From JAVKFF01 sp040226215 (GTDB lineage: Bacteria; Pseudomonadota; Alphaproteobacteria; DSM-16000; Inquilinaceae), in contig JAVKFF010000015.1 of the NCBI GenBank assembly GCA_040226215.1, positions 1 to 41,545 of the forward strand: a stretch of DNA of 41,545 nt, given 5' to 3'. The stretch's first letter is position 1, and each line of letters begins with the position of its first letter. Under the pieces are notes generated by a model. That model had not been told where the DNA came from. It saw only the letters and a list, made by a program, of their open reading frames with translations, and ran no database searches. A program made the position numbers and the translations under genes. Shown here one piece after another: positions 40,696 to 41,545 of this stretch.

Positions 40696-41370
40696 TTATT
40701 GTTGGTCAAGCATAGCGAGGGCAGCTTTGCCCGCCATCTCGACATGATGGCGGCTGAGGCTCTCTGACTTGGCCGCGTCGCCGGCAAGGATAGCGTCGAC
40801 GAGCGTGCGGATCTCCTGGAGCGAGCGCTGCGCCCGGTTCGGATTGGACAGCGAGGTGACTCGCAGCTGGGAGACGCGGATATGGATGCTCCTGAGCATC
40901 TGCTCCGCGACCTCGCTGTCCGCGCCCTCCATCAGCACCTCGTAGAAGCGGGTCTTGGCGGAAAGCATCTCACGCGGGACGCCCGTCTCGTAGGCTCGTG
41001 CGAGCGCACCCAGCGCCGCCTTCAGGGCGCTCATCTGCTCCTTGGAGGCCCGCTCGCAGAACTGCCGGCAAATCAGTCCCTCCAGAACGGACCTGGCCTC
41101 GAAGATCGCCGCCGCCTGCTTGCGGTCGGGCTTGGCGATGATGAGCCCGCGATGCGGCACGTTGGTCACCAGGCCTTCGTGCTCGAGCTGGCGCAGCGCC
41201 TCGCGCAGCGATGTCCGCGACACGCCGATGCGCTCGCACAGGACGCGCTCCACGAGACGCGCCCCGGGCTCGAACTCGCCGAGCGCGATCGCCTGGCGCA
41301 GCTTCTCCGCCACCTGCTCGCGGACACTGGGGGCGCTCGTCACCCTGAGCCTGTCGGCCTCTTGCAGCAT
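40696..41370 (-). CDS. GntR-family regulator, FCD subfamily (second)
   Basis: 224 residues from ATG 41370, preceded by GGAGGAAGCG; ATG 41391 gives seven more residues. HTH with 'LGEFEPGARLVERVLCERIG' and 'VSRTSLREALRQLEHEGLV' (about 28-70), then an FCD domain ('IFEARSVLEGLICRQFCERA', about 90-109) with histidine near the end ('SRHHVEMAGKAAL'). It is convergent with the ArgE-like gene and lies against the IS630 remnant. Either this or the regulator at 22563 could bind O1-O3; having no copy of the dyad in its own upstream region makes it the weaker candidate. Confidence 0.9.
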   Translation of the reverse strand: MLQEADRLRVTSAPSVREQVAEKLRQAIALGEFEPGARLVERVLCERIGVSRTSLREALRQLEHEGLVTNVPHRGLIIAKPDRKQAAAIFEARSVLEGLICRQFCERASKEQMSALKAALGALARAYETGVPREMLSAKTRFYEVLMEGADSEVAEQMLRSIHIRVSQLRVTSLSNPNRAQRSLQEIRTLVDAILAGDAAKSESLSRHHVEMAGKAALAMLDQQ

Positions 41371-41408
41371 CGCTTCCTCCGGTTTGCCCACTCTATATGG
41401 TTGATCTA

Positions 41409-41545
41409 GAGCGGATTCCGATCATACTGGTTCGTAGCCGGTAGCTGTAAAGAAGCCTCGGCAATCGGTTGGGGTGACGCTGTCTATGGCATCGCGGATG
41501 GCATCCCAGAGTGCTGGAAGCGTTCTGGCGGCGGCCTTCTTCAGT
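41409..41545 (-). mobile_element. Right-edge IS630-type element, 3' end
   Basis: The transposase tail is followed on the minus strand by GATCGGAATCCGCTC and then TA at 41408-41407, matching the short terminal repeat and TA target of IS630/Tc1-mariner elements. The tip position is inferred. The rest is outside the window. Confidence 0.6.
41422..41545 (-). CDS. IS630-type transposase, C-terminal end (partial)
   Basis: Minus-strand frame open from the window edge to TGA 41424-41422. The last 40 residues include 'LKKAAARTLPALWDAIRDAI' and 'DCRGFFTATGYEPV', typical of the C-terminus of IS630-family transposases ('...ECANYFAAAGY...'). The DDE core is outside the window. Confidence 0.75.
   Translation of the reverse strand, partial: LKKAAARTLPALWDAIRDAIDSVTPTDCRGFFTATGYEPV

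Noticed and set aside
1..41545. tRNA, rRNA, CRISPR arrays, riboswitches, phage genes
   Set aside because: Looked for by eye on both strands. No cloverleaf with CCA-type acceptor, regular spaced repeats or phage structural genes were recognised; a covariance-model search would be needed to exclude small RNAs.

Overview
The window is a GC-rich (by eye roughly 60-65%), gene-dense stretch of a bacterial chromosome or large replicon. The transporter repertoire (Bug/TTT, Dpp-type ABC, TRAP), the IclR/LysR/GntR regulators, the Mo-hydroxylase operon and the frequent ATGA start/stop overlaps fit an alphaproteobacterium. That assignment is inference; there is no rRNA, tRNA or other phylogenetic marker here. 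The whole window reads as accessory catabolic DNA bounded by insertion sequences: the 3' end of an IS21 element at the left edge and the 3' end of an IS630-type transposase at the right edge.

Layout. (1) 1-385: IS21 istB tail and terminal repeats, inserted into the start of an IS3-family orfA. (2) 489-7609: acyl-CoA ligase, two crotonase-family enzymes, an IclR regulator and a TTT (TctC, TctB, TctA) carboxylate transporter; this is probably a CoA-dependent acid catabolic unit. (3) 7675-17088: a LysR regulator divergent from an eight-gene operon with a Dpp-type substrate-binding protein, a DapA-family aldolase/lyase, two tandem nucleoside hydrolases, two permeases and two ATPases. (4) 17193-18751: a truncated IS3-family transposase next to an intact IS407-like IS3 element with a textbook -1 frameshift site. 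(5) About 18850-19111: a decayed fragment that may derive from a nonribosomal peptide synthetase. (6) 19115-41370: a 22-kb gene set for a nitrogen compound. It holds an aminotransferase, an Asp/Glu-racemase-fold protein, a dihydroorotase-like protein, three M20-family proteins, an ornithine-cyclodeaminase-like protein, a three-subunit molybdenum hydroxylase, a TrzA/SsnA-type amidohydrolase, a creatinase/DoeA-like M24 enzyme, a TRAP transporter, RidA, a quinone-oxidoreductase-like MDR, an acyl-CoA ligase and two GntR/FCD regulators. (7) 41422-41545: IS630 transposase C-terminus.

Region 6 is the most interesting part. Its three divergent intergenic regions (22387-22562, 36208-36382, 39279-39449) each carry a near-identical palindrome of the form TGGATA-N4-TATCCA, which ties most of the transcription units into one likely regulon, probably controlled by one of the two GntR proteins. 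The protein set resembles, but does not match, ectoine/creatine-type and hydantoin/purine-type pathways: uptake by TRAP, hydroxylation by a Mo enzyme, ring opening by M24/cyclic-amidohydrolase enzymes, N-acyl or N-carbamoyl removal by M20 enzymes, transamination and RidA clean-up. Several of these proteins (dihydroorotase-like, racemase-like, one M20) lack canonical catalytic residues, so the cluster may encode chemistry not described for these folds. The substrate cannot be determined from sequence alone.
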